The notes beneath the pieces are model-generated. The model had not been told where the DNA came from. It searched no databases and worked only from the letters and a program-made list of their open reading frames with translations. A stretch of 32,376 bases of DNA from Campylobacteraceae bacterium (GTDB lineage: Bacteria; Campylobacterota; Campylobacteria; Campylobacterales; JALSKU01). Of the stretch, positions 8,765 to 18,046 are shown in pieces; within the stretch, counting starts at the first letter, position 1, and each line of letters begins with the position of its first letter. The translations under genes were made by a program, and so were the position numbers. Location: NCBI GenBank assembly GCA_026993075.1, contig JALWUQ010000001.1, forward strand, positions 1 to 32,376, written 5' to 3'.

Positions 8765-10295
8765 TATTATAAAAGATTCAATTAAGAGGATAAATCAAGA
8801 GAAAAAAATATTTACCCCTAGTAACTATCAGGAGGTTTTTTGTCAAGTTGCAAAAGAGAAAGGTTTTATTTTAGAAGATTGCAGACAGCTTGAAAAATAT
8901 ATAGAAAAACTTGATAAAAAAATAAAAAATGAAATAAAAAATTTTAATGTAAAAAATTTAGATGAGCTTTTTATGTTTTTATCTTCGAGGTTACGCAGAA
9001 GTTTAAAAAATGATGACAGTGAAGTGATCGAGGCTTTATATTTTTTGGTGAAAAGATTGCTACAAAGTATTACTATATTGCACAATAAAAGTGCAAGAGA
9101 ATTAGCAGAGAATACTCTAAAAAATATTAGTAATAAAACAGATGCAAAAAGTATTAACTTATTAAAGGATAAATGGTTTGATTTTTTAACAAGCTATGAT
9201 GATTCTTTCTTAAATAAAATAGATGGATATTGTGCTACTGATAAAAATGATTTGAGAGAATTTGTTAATTCTATACTTAGGTGTTTAAATACCGGTAATG
9301 AAAAAGAGTTATATAAAAAGTTAGCACCTCTTATTATCGCAACCTTGGCACCTTCGATAGCTTCAGGAATTGATGATGATTTGGCTGAAATTAGTTATGA
9401 GCTTAGGAATGCTCCTGAAATTTTAGCAACTGATTCCATACAAGATGATATTAAGAGAATGATTAAAAAAAGAGTTCAACTGGATAAAAATGAGCTTAAA
9501 AAGAAATTCAGTGAAGTTGATAAAATATTATTTGAAATAGAAAAAAGATTATTAAGTCTTATCAACAGTAGTAGTTCAAGTAATAAAAATGTTATCAAAG
9601 TAAGAAATGAATTAAAAGAAATTGATATTAAAGCCGATACTTTTGAAATTGTGCAAAAAAAGCTTATAAACATTGCTGATTCATTAGAATATGAAACTAG
9701 AACGCTAAATAACAAGATGCAGGAAAATCAAAAAATGATCAAACAGTTAAAGCTGAGAAATGAAAAGTTGGAAAATGCTTTGATTATTGCCAAAAAAGAG
9801 AGTAAAGAGGATTTCTTGACTAAATTATCCTCAAGAAGAGCATTAGATGATGAACTTAAAAAGATTGAAGATGCTTACAAAAGATACAAGATTGATTATT
9901 CTCTTTGTTTTATAGATATAGATCATTTTAAAAATATTAACGATACCTATGGACATGATGCGGGCGATATAGTACTTTCCGCCCTTGGAAAAATACTTAA
10001 AAGATTTACAAGGGAGGTTGATTTTATAGGAAGGTATGGTGGTGAAGAATTTTTGGTTATACTTCCTAGTACAGAGTTAAAAAGTGCTGCTGAATTTGCC
10101 GAAAAAATAAGATCAATTATAGCAAATTTTAAATTTATATATAAAAATGAACGAATAGATGTCAAAGTAAGTATAGGAGTTAGTGAGAGAAAATACTGTA
10201 AAAATTCTCAAGATACTCTCAAGCAAGCTGATAAAATGCTCTATCATGCAAAACAAAGCGGCAGGAATAGGATTTGCTCTATAAAGAATTCTTAG
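8745..10295 (+). CDS. Diguanylate cyclase (GGDEF) with helical N-terminus
   Basis: Predicted to make the second messenger c-di-GMP. The C-terminal domain (about 355-516) begins with DFLTKLSSRRALDDEL, has the metal-site segment CFIDIDHFKNINDTYGHDAG, and an intact active site GGEEF at 432-436. The inhibitory RxxD site is present at 423-426, exactly five residues before GGEEF, so product feedback is expected. The first roughly 350 residues are mostly helical, charged and partly coiled coil, with no signal peptide, membrane segment or sensor domain I recognise. ATG 8745 lies inside the end of lptE and the gene overlaps folC by 22 bases, so it is translationally tied to both. C. jejuni has an uncharacterised gene (cj1089c, from memory) in this slot. 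Confidence 0.9.
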   Translation: MATKINDIIKDSIKRINQEKKIFTPSNYQEVFCQVAKEKGFILEDCRQLEKYIEKLDKKIKNEIKNFNVKNLDELFMFLSSRLRRSLKNDDSEVIEALYFLVKRLLQSITILHNKSARELAENTLKNISNKTDAKSINLLKDKWFDFLTSYDDSFLNKIDGYCATDKNDLREFVNSILRCLNTGNEKELYKKLAPLIIATLAPSIASGIDDDLAEISYELRNAPEILATDSIQDDIKRMIKKRVQLDKNELKKKFSEVDKILFEIEKRLLSLINSSSSSNKNVIKVRNELKEIDIKADTFEIVQKKLINIADSLEYETRTLNNKMQENQKMIKQLKLRNEKLENALIIAKKESKEDFLTKLSSRRALDDELKKIEDAYKRYKIDYSLCFIDIDHFKNINDTYGHDAGDIVLSALGKILKRFTREVDFIGRYGGEEFLVILPSTELKSAAEFAEKIRSIIANFKFIYKNERIDVKVSIGVSERKYCKNSQDTLKQADKMLYHAKQSGRNRICSIKNS

Positions 10296-11419
10296 AAAAC
10301 AAACCGCTGTTTTATGATGAAATTGATTATCAAAGAATGCCGCGAATTTGGCAAAAAATCAAATCAAATTTTAAAATTGGAAAAATTATTCATATTGTAG
10401 GAACAAATGCAAAAGGGAGTACCGGTAGATTTATAGCTTGGTATTTATATAAATCAGGGTTGAAAGTAGGGCATTACAGCTCACCTCATATTTTAAATTT
10501 TAATGAACGCATTTGGTATAATGGAAAAGATATTGATGATTTAAGTTTGCAAAAAGCTCACAAATATTTATCTGATATTTTAGAAATAGATGATTTGAAA
10601 TCATTGTCATATTTCGAATATACTACTTTAATGGCTGTGTATATACTGCAAGATTGTGATTATATAGTCCTAGAGGCAGGACTAGGAGGTGAGTTTGATG
10701 CAACACAGGTATTTGAAAAGTACTTAAGCGTGATTACTCCTATCGGGTATGACCATCAAGAGTTTTTGGGAAATAATATTGAAGATATTGCATTAACAAA
10801 ATTAAGAAGCATTCAAAAAAAGGCTATTATTTCAAAGCAACCTTATGATGAGGTATCTCAAATCATTGAAAGATTATCAAAGAGTAAAGATTTAGAGATA
10901 CAGTTTTATAAAAATTTAATAAATAATGAAGATATAAATAGTGTAGAGTCTTTCGCTCTAAGAAAAAATATACCCGATTTCTTAAAAGATAATCTTTTAT
11001 TGTCTGTTTCTGTTTTGAAGTATTTGGATTTTAAAATAAATATAAATTATTTTGATGATTTAATACTTTTTGGCAGGTGTCAAAAGGTATCTAAGAATAT
11101 TACAATAGATGTAGGGCACAATGTTTTAGCTGCAAAAGCACTGAGAAAATCATTTGAGGGAAGTAAGATAATATTGGTATATAATAGTTATAAAGATAAA
11201 GATTATAAAGAAATCTTAAATATACTAAAACCTGTGATAGAAAGAGTGGAAATATTGCCTGTAAATTCAAAAAGAATTGAAAATATATCAATTATAAAGC
11301 AAAGTATAGAAAATATAAAATTAAAAGTAAAAATATTTGAAAAAATTGACAGTAAAAAACAATATTTGGTTTTTGGATCATTTTTAGTGGTTGAAAAATT
11401 TTTGAGGAAGTTTGCTTGA
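10274..11419 (+). CDS. folC: Dihydrofolate/folylpolyglutamate synthase
   Basis: Mur-ligase-family enzyme that joins glutamate to dihydropteroate and folates. The ATP P-loop is GTNAKGST at residues 43-50; further family marks are YSSPHILNFNERI, the EAGLGGEFDATQVF segment, PIGYDHQEFLG, and IDVGHNVLAAKAL in the C-terminal domain. At 381 residues it is somewhat shorter than E. coli FolC. The start is TTG 10274, preceded by AGGAATAGGA and inside the end of the diguanylate cyclase gene. The stop overlaps the TTG start of the M23 peptidase gene as TTGA. Confidence 0.92.
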   Translation: MLYKEFLENKPLFYDEIDYQRMPRIWQKIKSNFKIGKIIHIVGTNAKGSTGRFIAWYLYKSGLKVGHYSSPHILNFNERIWYNGKDIDDLSLQKAHKYLSDILEIDDLKSLSYFEYTTLMAVYILQDCDYIVLEAGLGGEFDATQVFEKYLSVITPIGYDHQEFLGNNIEDIALTKLRSIQKKAIISKQPYDEVSQIIERLSKSKDLEIQFYKNLINNEDINSVESFALRKNIPDFLKDNLLLSVSVLKYLDFKININYFDDLILFGRCQKVSKNITIDVGHNVLAAKALRKSFEGSKIILVYNSYKDKDYKEILNILKPVIERVEILPVNSKRIENISIIKQSIENIKLKVKIFEKIDSKKQYLVFGSFLVVEKFLRKFA

Positions 11420-12339
11420 GAAATAAATTAACGATTATAATCTCTGATGTAAACGGATCAAAACATTATACTGTTAATCAGATAATTAAAAAAATTTTAT
11501 TTTATTTTATTTTATTTGTTCTTGTGTTTGTGTTGGTTGGTATAATTTGGATAAAGATACTTTTAGGCGAGCTAAATAGTATAAACTCAAAAAAACTATT
11601 GTATGAAAAACAAACAAAAATATTGTTGCAAAAAAATATAAATTTATCCAATAAGTACAAAATAGTAAAAGATAAAATAAAACAAAAAAGTGAAAGATTA
11701 GATAAAATCAATGATAAAATATCTGATTTAGAAAATATTATGGGTATCTCAAGTGATATAAATGAAAGTATTAGCAATAGAATAAATAATTTGAAGATTA
11801 CTTCTATTGACAGGAAAGAATTTTTCAAGAATATACCAAATGGTTATCCTGTTCCAAATAATGGAATATCATCAAAATTTGGATGGAGAATAAATCCTAT
11901 ATTAAAAAAGAAAGAATTTCATCCGGGATTGGATTTAAGAGCTAAAATGGGAGAGAGGATTATCGCTCCGGCTGATGCGATAGTTGAGTATTCAGGATAT
12001 CATAAAAGAAGCGGATATGGAAATTTAATCATACTTGATCATAATTTTGGTTTTAAAACTTTGTATGGTCATTTAAGCAAAAGAGTAGTTAAAAACGGTG
12101 ATTTTGTAAAAAAAGGTCAAATAATAGGATATGTTGGTAGTACAGGTCTTTCAACCGGCCATCATTTACATTATGGAGTTATGTATTTGCAAAGATTTTT
12201 AAATCCGTACTACTTTGTAAAATGGAATAACAAGGATTTTAATTATATTTTTAAAAAAGAAAGGAAAATTAAATGGCAATCTTTAATAAAAGCGATACAG
12301 AGTCAAATACAACTATCATCGCAGCAGGTACAAAAATAG
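11416..12339 (+). CDS. M23 peptidase, Csd1/Csd2-like (cell shape)
   Basis: Membrane-anchored peptidoglycan D,D-endopeptidase. It has a membrane helix at residues 27-50, a coiled-coil region at about 52-110, and a C-terminal LytM/M23 domain. The zinc ligands are His169 and Asp173 (HPGLD) and His252 (HLHY), with His219 (LYGHL) and His250 as catalytic histidines; none is missing, so it should be active. H. pylori has two such genes, csd2 and csd1, before ccmA; here there is only one. The start is TTG 11416 with AGGAAG at 11405-11410. Its last 67 bases are shared with the bactofilin gene in another frame, which suggests coupled synthesis of an enzyme and its scaffold. Confidence 0.9.
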   Translation: MRNKLTIIISDVNGSKHYTVNQIIKKILFYFILFVLVFVLVGIIWIKILLGELNSINSKKLLYEKQTKILLQKNINLSNKYKIVKDKIKQKSERLDKINDKISDLENIMGISSDINESISNRINNLKITSIDRKEFFKNIPNGYPVPNNGISSKFGWRINPILKKKEFHPGLDLRAKMGERIIAPADAIVEYSGYHKRSGYGNLIILDHNFGFKTLYGHLSKRVVKNGDFVKKGQIIGYVGSTGLSTGHHLHYGVMYLQRFLNPYYFVKWNNKDFNYIFKKERKIKWQSLIKAIQSQIQLSSQQVQK

Positions 12340-12653
12340 ATGGAGAATTTAACTTAAACTGTAAACTTCACATTGATGGTGAAGTTACAGGTAAGATAAA
12401 CTCAACCAATATAGTTAGTATCGGAGCAGAAGGTAGCATAAAAGGCGAATTGTCTTCTGTTAAACTTATAGTTAGCGGTCTTTTTGAAGGGACAGCTGAT
12501 TGTGATAGCATAGAGCTTTTAAAGGATGGAAAAATAGTTGGAAAAATCATATCTAAAGATTTAATGATAGAATCAGATTCCATATTTGAAGGAGAGAGTC
12601 AATTGAAAAAAAATGAATTAAATAAGATAAACAGTGCAAGCAAAAATTTATGA
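12273..12653 (+). CDS. ccmA: Bactofilin, CcmA-like
   Basis: Cytoskeletal polymer-forming protein that positions peptidoglycan hydrolases and sets cell curvature in Helicobacter and Campylobacter. The 126-residue product is a beta-helix of short repeats (about 14-110: TTIIAAGTKIDGEF, LHIDGEVTGKI, VSIGAEGSIKGEL and so on) with hydrophobic residues every second position and glycines at turns, plus a short charged tail. ATG 12273 follows AAGAAAGGAAA in the M23 gene. The 67-base overlap with that gene resembles the csd1-ccmA overlap of H. pylori, as I recall it. The mfd start lies in its last 20 bases. Confidence 0.93.
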   Translation: MAIFNKSDTESNTTIIAAGTKIDGEFNLNCKLHIDGEVTGKINSTNIVSIGAEGSIKGELSSVKLIVSGLFEGTADCDSIELLKDGKIVGKIISKDLMIESDSIFEGESQLKKNELNKINSASKNL

Positions 12654-15597
12654 GTTTTTAAAAAGCTATCAAGGCCCAAACACTCTTCTTATCGCAAAAG
12701 ATTATCAAGAAGTTTTAAATATCGAAAGTGTATGTAGATATTTAGGCTTTAAAACTTTTATTTTTCCTGATATCAGGGTTGGCTATGGTGAAGATTTAAG
12801 AGCATACAAAAATGAGTTAATTGAGCTTTTTTCATCTATGAGTGATTATTATTTTGATAAGTCAAAGAAAAAAGTTATTATTTCTCCTTTAAGCACCGTT
12901 GCTTACCCTCTTCCTAAAAAAGAGCTTTTTAAAAGAGAGAAAATATCTTTTGCCGATACAATTAATTTAAAAATTTTAAAAGATAAGTTATTTAGATGGG
13001 GATACAATTTTGTTGATATAGTTGAAGAAAAGGGTGAAGTATCTTTTAGGGGTGATATTATTGATATATTTTCAATAAATTACAAAAAGCCTATAAGAAT
13101 TTCTTTGTTTGATGATGAGTGTGAGAGTATAAGATTTTTTGAGTGTGAAAATCAAAAAAGCTTAAAAGAGGAATTAGAAGAGATAGAGATAACCCCTGTA
13201 AATTTTGGGTTAAATAAAAAAGAGTATCAAAATATATCAAATAAAGTTGAAAAATTAGAAAGTAATAGTTTTTTTAAAGATATAAATTCATTGGGATTTT
13301 GGGTTTTAGATGATCTTGGCATATACTATCCTGAGATTTTTGATACATACTTATCTGCTGGTATGGATAATGAAATAGAAGAGTTGAAAAGTTTTTATCC
13401 CAAAATAAAAGATATAAGAAAATATGCAAAACTTATAAGTGAGCCAAAAGAATTTAATGATATAAAAATCATAGATATAAATCCTTTTCTAAAATTTCAT
13501 TTAGATAAAAAGATAAAAATTTTAGCAAAAAATGATGCAATAGTCAAAAGTTCAATGCTTGATGATGAATATAAAAAATATGTTGTAACGAATAAAGCAA
13601 TAATTAATATCATAAGTAAGAATGAATTGATAGTATCTCTTAATAAAAGATTGCCAAAACAAAGAAGAAGAATAAGTAAAATTGTTTTGGATGAACTTAA
13701 AGCTGGGGATTATGTTGTTCATGAAGATTATGGTATTGGTATATTTAAGGGGTTAGAAAATGCAACCGTGCTTGGCGCTAAAAGAGATTTTATCCAAATA
13801 TTTTATCAAAATAACGATAAGCTTTTATTGCCTGTTGAAAATATAGATAAAATAGATAGATATATAAGTGACAGCGGCGCTTTAGCAGTAGTTGACAGAC
13901 TTGGAAAAGGAAGTTTTACAAAACTAAAAGAGAAAGTAAGAGAAAGGCTTTTTGAGATAGCCAAAGAGATAGTGGAACTTGCAGCTATAAGAGAGCTTGA
14001 GAGTGCTGTTACTTTAAAAAGTGATATGGAAGAGATTGAAATATTTCAAAAACAATCTGGTTTTGAATATACAAAAGATCAAAATAAGACTATAAGCGAG
14101 ATATTTCAGGATTTACATTCCGGAAATATAATGGATAGGCTTTTAAGCGGTGATGTTGGTTTTGGCAAAACAGAAGTAGCCATGAATGCAATGCTTGTAG
14201 CTTATAAAAATGGTTTTCAAAGTGCTCTTATCGTTCCTACAACACTTTTGGCAAATCAACACTACAAGACTCTCAAAGATAGATTTGAAAAATTTAATAT
14301 AAATATTTACAAGCTTGACAGATTTGTCTCTTCAAAGGATAAAAAAATAACATTGGAAGGTTTGGAAAACGGTAAAGTTAGTATAGTAGTAGGAACTCAT
14401 GCACTGTTTAATGCGAAATTTAAAAATTTAGCTTTGCTTGTTATAGATGAGGAGCATAAGTTTGGAGTTAAGCAAAAAGAGAAGTTAAAATCTTTGAAAA
14501 AAAATGTTCACATTTTATCTATGAGCGCAACCCCGATACCTAGGAGTTTAAATATGGCTCTTTCTAGTATAAAGCAATATTCTCAGCTACTAACCCCACC
14601 GCTTGAGAAAAAAGATGTCAGAACTTTTGTTAAAGAGTTCAGCAAACCTGTACTAAAAGAGATTATCTCAAGAGAGTTAAGGCGAGGAGGACAGATATTT
14701 TATATTCATAATAGAATTGTAACTATAAATGACAGAAAAAAATATTTAGAAGAGATTATGCCAAATCTGAAAATATTGACTTTGCACTCAAAAATTTCTT
14801 CATCTGAAATGGAAAAACAAATGTTGGCTTTTGAAAATGGTGAGTATGATATGCTTTTGTCAACTTCCATAGTTGAATCCGGTATCCATATACCAAATGT
14901 AAACAGCATGGTTGTAGAAAATGCTGAAAATTTTGGCATAGCAGATCTTCATCAACTTCGTGGAAGAGTCGGAAGAGGGAAAAATGAAGGGTATTGCTAT
15001 TTAATGGTGCAAAACAAAGACAAACTAAGTGAAATATCCAAAAAAAGGCTTTTAGCTCTTGAGTCAAACTCATTTCTTGGTAGTGGTTCTGTTTTGGCTT
15101 ATCATGATTTGGAGATAAGAGGCGGGGGCAATCTAATAGGAAAAGCTCAAAGTGGGCATATCAAAAATATAGGTTATACGCAATATCTTAAAATGTTAGA
15201 AGATAGCATCAATGAGCTTTTAAATAAAAAAGTTATTAAGAAAAAAGAGGTAAGCATTAAGTTAAATATAAGTGCTTTTATAAATGATACTTATATTCGT
15301 GAGGATAGACTGAGGCTTGAGATTTACAGACGGCTTGGTAAGTGTGAAAGTTTAAATGAAGTATATGAGATAGAAGATGAGTTAAATGATAGATTTGGTG
15401 AGATTGATGAGGTAACAAAACAATTTTTGGATATAATTTGTATAAAGATAATGGCTATAAAAAAAGGAGTAACTCTCGTGTCAAATTATCAACAAAACAT
15501 ATCTTTTGTTTATGAAAATGAAAGTAAAAAAGAGATAAAAGCAAGAAGTAAAGATGATGACGAAATCTTAAAAACTGTTCTAAGAGAGCTTAAATGA
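12634..15597 (+). CDS. mfd: Transcription-repair coupling factor
   Basis: DNA translocase that removes stalled RNA polymerase and recruits UvrA to the lesion. At 987 residues it is shorter than E. coli Mfd but has the full order: a UvrB-like N-terminal region, a CarD-like polymerase-interacting domain near 353-415 (GDYVVHEDYGIGIFKG), then a RecG-type motor with Walker A GDVGFGKT at 506-513, DEEH at 605-608, SATPIPRS, and LHQLRGRVGRG, and a C-terminal TRCF domain. The start is GTG 12634, inside the bactofilin gene, with only a weak ribosome site, which suggests translational coupling. The final codons form an ATGA overlap with the next gene. Confidence 0.96.
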   Translation: MQAKIYEFLKSYQGPNTLLIAKDYQEVLNIESVCRYLGFKTFIFPDIRVGYGEDLRAYKNELIELFSSMSDYYFDKSKKKVIISPLSTVAYPLPKKELFKREKISFADTINLKILKDKLFRWGYNFVDIVEEKGEVSFRGDIIDIFSINYKKPIRISLFDDECESIRFFECENQKSLKEELEEIEITPVNFGLNKKEYQNISNKVEKLESNSFFKDINSLGFWVLDDLGIYYPEIFDTYLSAGMDNEIEELKSFYPKIKDIRKYAKLISEPKEFNDIKIIDINPFLKFHLDKKIKILAKNDAIVKSSMLDDEYKKYVVTNKAIINIISKNELIVSLNKRLPKQRRRISKIVLDELKAGDYVVHEDYGIGIFKGLENATVLGAKRDFIQIFYQNNDKLLLPVENIDKIDRYISDSGALAVVDRLGKGSFTKLKEKVRERLFEIAKEIVELAAIRELESAVTLKSDMEEIEIFQKQSGFEYTKDQNKTISEIFQDLHSGNIMDRLLSGDVGFGKTEVAMNAMLVAYKNGFQSALIVPTTLLANQHYKTLKDRFEKFNINIYKLDRFVSSKDKKITLEGLENGKVSIVVGTHALFNAKFKNLALLVIDEEHKFGVKQKEKLKSLKKNVHILSMSATPIPRSLNMALSSIKQYSQLLTPPLEKKDVRTFVKEFSKPVLKEIISRELRRGGQIFYIHNRIVTINDRKKYLEEIMPNLKILTLHSKISSSEMEKQMLAFENGEYDMLLSTSIVESGIHIPNVNSMVVENAENFGIADLHQLRGRVGRGKNEGYCYLMVQNKDKLSEISKKRLLALESNSFLGSGSVLAYHDLEIRGGGNLIGKAQSGHIKNIGYTQYLKMLEDSINELLNKKVIKKKEVSIKLNISAFINDTYIREDRLRLEIYRRLGKCESLNEVYEIEDELNDRFGEIDEVTKQFLDIICIKIMAIKKGVTLVSNYQQNISFVYENESKKEIKARSKDDDEILKTVLRELK

Positions 15598-16403
15598 AGA
15601 TAGCATTTATAGGCGATATTGTTGGAAAACCTGGGCGAGAAATGGTCAAAAAATATTTGAAAGACTTAAAAAAAGAATACAATATTGACTTAGTTATAGC
15701 AAATACAGAAAATGCAAGTCATGGATTTGGACTCAGTATTAAAAATGCAAATGAACTTTTAAGTTACGGAATTGATTTTATGACTGGCGGAAACCATATA
15801 TGGGATAAAAAAGATATCATCCCTTTTTTAGATACATTGCCTATTGTAAGACCTTTAAATTATCCAAAAGGTGTTCCAGGAATCGGTGTAAAGATAATCA
15901 AATTAAATAATGAAGAGATAGCTATCATAAATCTTATGGGTCATTTTACGATGCCAATGGTCGGCAATCCTTTTTTGTCTATCAAAGAAGAGATTAGCAG
16001 GTTGCAAAGTATCGGGATTAAAAATATATTTATAGACTTTCATGCTGAAGCAACAAGTGAGAAAAGAGCATTGTTTTGTATTTTAAAAGCAAAGGTAAGT
16101 GCTATTTGTGGAACTCATACTCATATCGGAACAGATGATTTGATGATAGATAAGGGTACATTTTATGTGAGTGATGTTGGGCTTAGCGGTTGTAGAGACG
16201 GTGTTATAGGAATGGATAAAGAAGCACCTTTGAAAAGATTTTTAACAGGACTTCCCTCATCCTTTGATATTCCAAAAAAATGTAAAAAAATATTGCAATT
16301 TGTAGTTTTGGATATTTTTGATGGCAAATGTTTGGATGGGTATAAAATAAAGATTTATGATGATAAAGATGAGATAAGCTTACAAAAAGCTTTTTTGGAG
16401 TGA
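15594..16403 (+). CDS. YmdB/TIGR00282-family metallophosphoesterase
   Basis: A 269-residue binuclear-metal phosphoesterase. B. subtilis YmdB, a family member, is a cyclic-nucleotide and 2',3'-cyclic phosphodiesterase that affects biofilm and sporulation decisions. Metal-site residues are visible: Asp8 (FIGDIVGKPGR), Glu39-Asn40 (ANTENASHG), Asn67-His68 (GGNHIWD), His in FIDFHAEATSEK and the GTHTHIGTDD pair. There is no signal peptide. Its ATG overlaps the mfd stop (ATGA), so it belongs to the same transcript. The natural substrate in this organism is unknown. Confidence 0.9.
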   Translation: MKIAFIGDIVGKPGREMVKKYLKDLKKEYNIDLVIANTENASHGFGLSIKNANELLSYGIDFMTGGNHIWDKKDIIPFLDTLPIVRPLNYPKGVPGIGVKIIKLNNEEIAIINLMGHFTMPMVGNPFLSIKEEISRLQSIGIKNIFIDFHAEATSEKRALFCILKAKVSAICGTHTHIGTDDLMIDKGTFYVSDVGLSGCRDGVIGMDKEAPLKRFLTGLPSSFDIPKKCKKILQFVVLDIFDGKCLDGYKIKIYDDKDEISLQKAFLE

Positions 16404-16405
16404 GT

Positions 16406-17047
16406 ATGGATATACAAAGCAGTTTTGATATTTTTAAATATTTAAAAGAACTCGGATATTTAAAAGAATTAAAAGATAAGCTTTGGTGGCCAAAAAGCAG
16501 GAGCTTTGAAGTTGTTGTAGGAACTATTTTGACTCAACAGAGCAAATGGGAAAGAGTTGAGAAGTCGTTGGAAAATTTAAAACAAGAAAATATGCTTTCT
16601 CTTGAGAAGTTAGCAAATATAAATATCAACTTACTTTCAACTCTTATAAAGCCGAGCGGTTTTTATAATACAAAAGCCAAAAGATTAAAATTACTTTCAA
16701 ACAATATCATAAAAGATTTTGGGAGTTTTGATATTTTTAGAGAACAAGTGGATAGACAATGGTTGCTTTTACAAAAAGGTTTGGGAAAAGAAAGTAGTGA
16801 CAGTATACTTTGTTATGCTTGTGAAAAAGAGTTTCTTCCGGTTGATAACTATACTGCAAAATTGATGAAAAAATTCGGTTACGAGTTTAGTGAATACGAT
16901 GAATTAAGAGAATGGATGGAAGAGGGAATTTTATCCAATTTGGAAAAAGTTTATGTATTATATAATGAAGAAAAATCTTTAAATGAAATTTTTGCAAGAT
17001 TTCATGGAAAGATAGTTGAGTCTGGAAAAAACAAAATCATACCTTAA
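16406..17047 (+). CDS. magIII: 3-methyladenine DNA glycosylase, MagIII type
   Basis: Base-excision repair enzyme of the endonuclease III superfamily. The protein (213 residues) resembles H. pylori MagIII closely along its length: FEVVVGTILTQQSKWERV, IKPSGFYNTKAKRL, the helix-hairpin-helix LLQKGLGKESSDSILCYAC (120-139), and FARFHGKIVE. The catalytic aspartate is Asp147 (VDNYT), and Lys202 corresponds to the carbamylated lysine of MagIII. The C-terminal Fe-S cysteine cluster of true endonuclease III is absent, which supports MagIII over Nth. ATG 16406 with GGAG at 16397-16400 is preferred over GTG 16400. It follows directly on the phosphoesterase gene and closes the operon. Confidence 0.88.
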   Translation: MDIQSSFDIFKYLKELGYLKELKDKLWWPKSRSFEVVVGTILTQQSKWERVEKSLENLKQENMLSLEKLANININLLSTLIKPSGFYNTKAKRLKLLSNNIIKDFGSFDIFREQVDRQWLLLQKGLGKESSDSILCYACEKEFLPVDNYTAKLMKKFGYEFSEYDELREWMEEGILSNLEKVYVLYNEEKSLNEIFARFHGKIVESGKNKIIP

Positions 17048-17103
17048 TTTTATGTACTATTTTTTTGAATTAACATTTTATTTATATTTTATCATATTTT
17101 GGA

Positions 17104-17109
17104 TATTAT
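17104..17109 (+). promoter_or_regulatory. Putative -10 box for the ppk2 pair
   Basis: TATTAT hexamer about 31 bases before the GTG start of the first ppk2, downstream of roughly 50 bases rich in T-runs, as typical of Campylobacterota promoters. The 92-base gap after magIII holds nothing else I can identify. Confidence 0.35.
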
Positions 17110-17139
17110 AGCCATATAGTTGCAACAAAGGAGAGTAAT

Positions 17140-18036
17140 GTGGAAAATATAAAAGATGATATTTTTGAAATTGAAGATAAGAAAATCTCTTTGGATGAAT
17201 TGATAAATGTATATAAAAGAAAAAAACAAGAAAAACAATTTGAGAGTAAAGCTGTAAAAAAACGAAAACAAGAACAAGAATTAAAGCCATATCAAGCTGA
17301 ACTTATCAAGTTGCAAAAGTATCTTGAAGAGAGTAATCAAAAAATGATAATTCTCTTTGAGGGACGAGATGCTGCCGGAAAAGGCGGGACTATAAGAAGG
17401 ATAACAAGATATATGGATGAGAAACATTACCGTGTCGTAGCTCTTGGAAAACCTACTCAAGAGCAAAAAACACAATGGTTCTATCAAAAATATGTCCAAC
17501 ATTTTCCAGTAGCTGGAGAAATTGTATTGTTTGACAGGAGTTGGTATAACAGGGCTATGGTAGAGTCTGTATTTAATTTTTGCACAAAAAAAGAGCATGA
17601 TGATTTTATGAAAGGGGTTAAGGGCTTTGAAAAAGATCTTGTCAGACAAGGTATTATACTCATAAAACTCTATTTTAGTGTTACAAAAGATGAGCAAGCT
17701 AAAAGATTTGAAAGACGAAAAAATGATCCCCTTAGGCAATGGAAACTAAGTGAAATTGATTTGCAAGCTCAAGAGAGATGGGATGATTTTACCAATACAA
17801 AATATGATATGTTAAAGCAAACGAATTCTTACAATGCACCTTGGACAATTATAAGATCTAATAATAAACATAAAGCAAGACTTGAGGCTATAAAGGTTAT
17901 ACTAAATTCTGTAAATTATACCAATAGAAACGAAGCAATAGAGTATGTACTAAATCATAATATTGTTGTCTCTGGAGCAAGAGAAATAGAGATTATGGAG
18001 ATACAAAGAGCAAAAAGTGGTAAATTTATCAACTAA
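17140..18036 (+). CDS. ppk2: Polyphosphate kinase 2, first copy
   Basis: Transfers phosphate between polyphosphate and nucleotides; the PA0141-type (TIGR03707) family mainly makes NTP from NDP. The 298-residue product has a charged N-terminal extension (1-50), Walker A GRDAAGKGGT at 75-84, Walker B around Asp132 in LFDRSWYNRAMVE, and the basic lid region RRKNDPLRQWKLSEID. The start is GTG 17140: AAAGGAG at 17127-17133 is six bases upstream, whereas the overlapping ATG at 17138 runs into a stop after four codons. A second, diverged copy follows 10 bases after the stop. Both keep all visible catalytic residues. Nucleotide preference cannot be read safely from sequence. Confidence 0.92.
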   Translation: MENIKDDIFEIEDKKISLDELINVYKRKKQEKQFESKAVKKRKQEQELKPYQAELIKLQKYLEESNQKMIILFEGRDAAGKGGTIRRITRYMDEKHYRVVALGKPTQEQKTQWFYQKYVQHFPVAGEIVLFDRSWYNRAMVESVFNFCTKKEHDDFMKGVKGFEKDLVRQGIILIKLYFSVTKDEQAKRFERRKNDPLRQWKLSEIDLQAQERWDDFTNTKYDMLKQTNSYNAPWTIIRSNNKHKARLEAIKVILNSVNYTNRNEAIEYVLNHNIVVSGAREIEIMEIQRAKSGKFIN

Positions 18037-18046
18037 GGATATAAAA

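Noticed and set aside
17281-17739. Minus-strand open frame of 152 codons inside the first ppk2
   Set aside because: It is the mirror of a conserved coding region, with no family resemblance and composition explained by the opposite frame.
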